Part shown: positions 63,908 to 64,000 of the stretch, in pieces
How the letters are laid out: every line of letters starts with the position of its first letter
Position numbering within the stretch: position 1 is the first letter of the stretch
Assembly (NCBI RefSeq): GCF_041146395.1
Contig: NC_091012.1
Coordinates: 14,932,193 to 14,996,192, forward strand
Direction of reading: 5' to 3'
DNA from: Eulemur rufifrons
Lineage: Eukaryota > Chordata > Mammalia > Primates > Lemuridae
Length of the DNA stretch: 64,000 nt
Made by a program: the position numbers and the translations under genes
The notes under the pieces: generated by a model
What the model saw: only the letters and a program-made list of their open reading frames with translations
What the model was told of the DNA's origin: nothing
Database searches by the model: none

Positions 63908-64000
63908 CCAACATAATCCTGATACCAAAACCAGGAAAGGATGCAACTAAACAGAGAACTACAGACCAATTTCTCTTATGAATATAGATGCAAAAATTCT
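63908..64000 (+). mobile_element. L1 ORF2 fragment in opposite orientation, cut by the window edge
   Basis: CCAACATAATCCTGATACCA, AAACCAGGAAAGGATGCAAC and ACAGACCAATTTCTCTTATG match ORF2 text at about 51570-51660 of the full-length L1 ([12 protein letters not shown]). It lies upstream of the segment carried by the adjoining minus-strand tail. Confidence 0.9.

Overview
This window is nuclear DNA of a strepsirrhine primate, most likely a Malagasy lemur. The inference rests on the Alu elements. Several intact dimeric copies (8711-9051, 12225-12557, 61880-62221, and the antisense copy 7183-7521) carry an enlarged AT-rich linker between the monomers, of the type AGAAAGAAATTATATGG...CTAAAAATATATA. 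I recall this linker as typical of lemur Alus and absent from human ones. A matching family of L1 elements with lineage-specific 3' ends supports the same reading. I see no intact host protein-coding gene.

Layout. 1-4640: 5' end of an antisense L1, older L1 scraps, an L2 split by a small hAT transposon with a visible 8-bp target duplication, a short antisense L1 tail and a second hAT remnant. 4640-17800: mostly unassigned AT-rich DNA with L1 and Alu insertions, including an L1/Alu composite at 6895-7521 and an L1 tail at 9830-11207. 17800-29300: a TAF10 processed pseudogene (18566-19297, minus), a relic of a cyclin-Y-like exon 1 with its splice donor (24561-24786, minus), a possible solitary LTR, and MIR/Alu fossils. 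29300-34300: largely unassigned. 34300-38115: a GC-richer block ending in three RalGDS/RGL4-like Ras-GEF exons that keep introns but carry a stop and a damaged acceptor. 39186-43421: L1 tails, including an unusual head-to-head pair. 44872-45870: a degenerate KRAB-type zinc-finger exon of the ZNF91-like class. 46485-54234: a nearly full-length L1. 56835-64000: nested antisense L1s of several ages, one more Alu, and a twin-priming-like L1 inversion cut by the right edge.

The most informative object is the 7.75-kb L1. It has a modular 5' UTR built from duplicated units and pyrimidine tracts. ORF1 has two in-frame stops, ORF2 has lost its ATG and carries a one-base deletion near its end, yet the endonuclease and reverse-transcriptase signature residues remain. 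Its terminal 3' sequence differs from the other lineage-specific L1 tails here. The gene relics do not act together: they are independent dead copies (one processed, two exon-bearing, one zinc-finger exon) in a region where L1-derived DNA makes up roughly a third of the bases by my rough addition of intervals. Repeat-family names are given from memory of consensus features and were not confirmed by a search.
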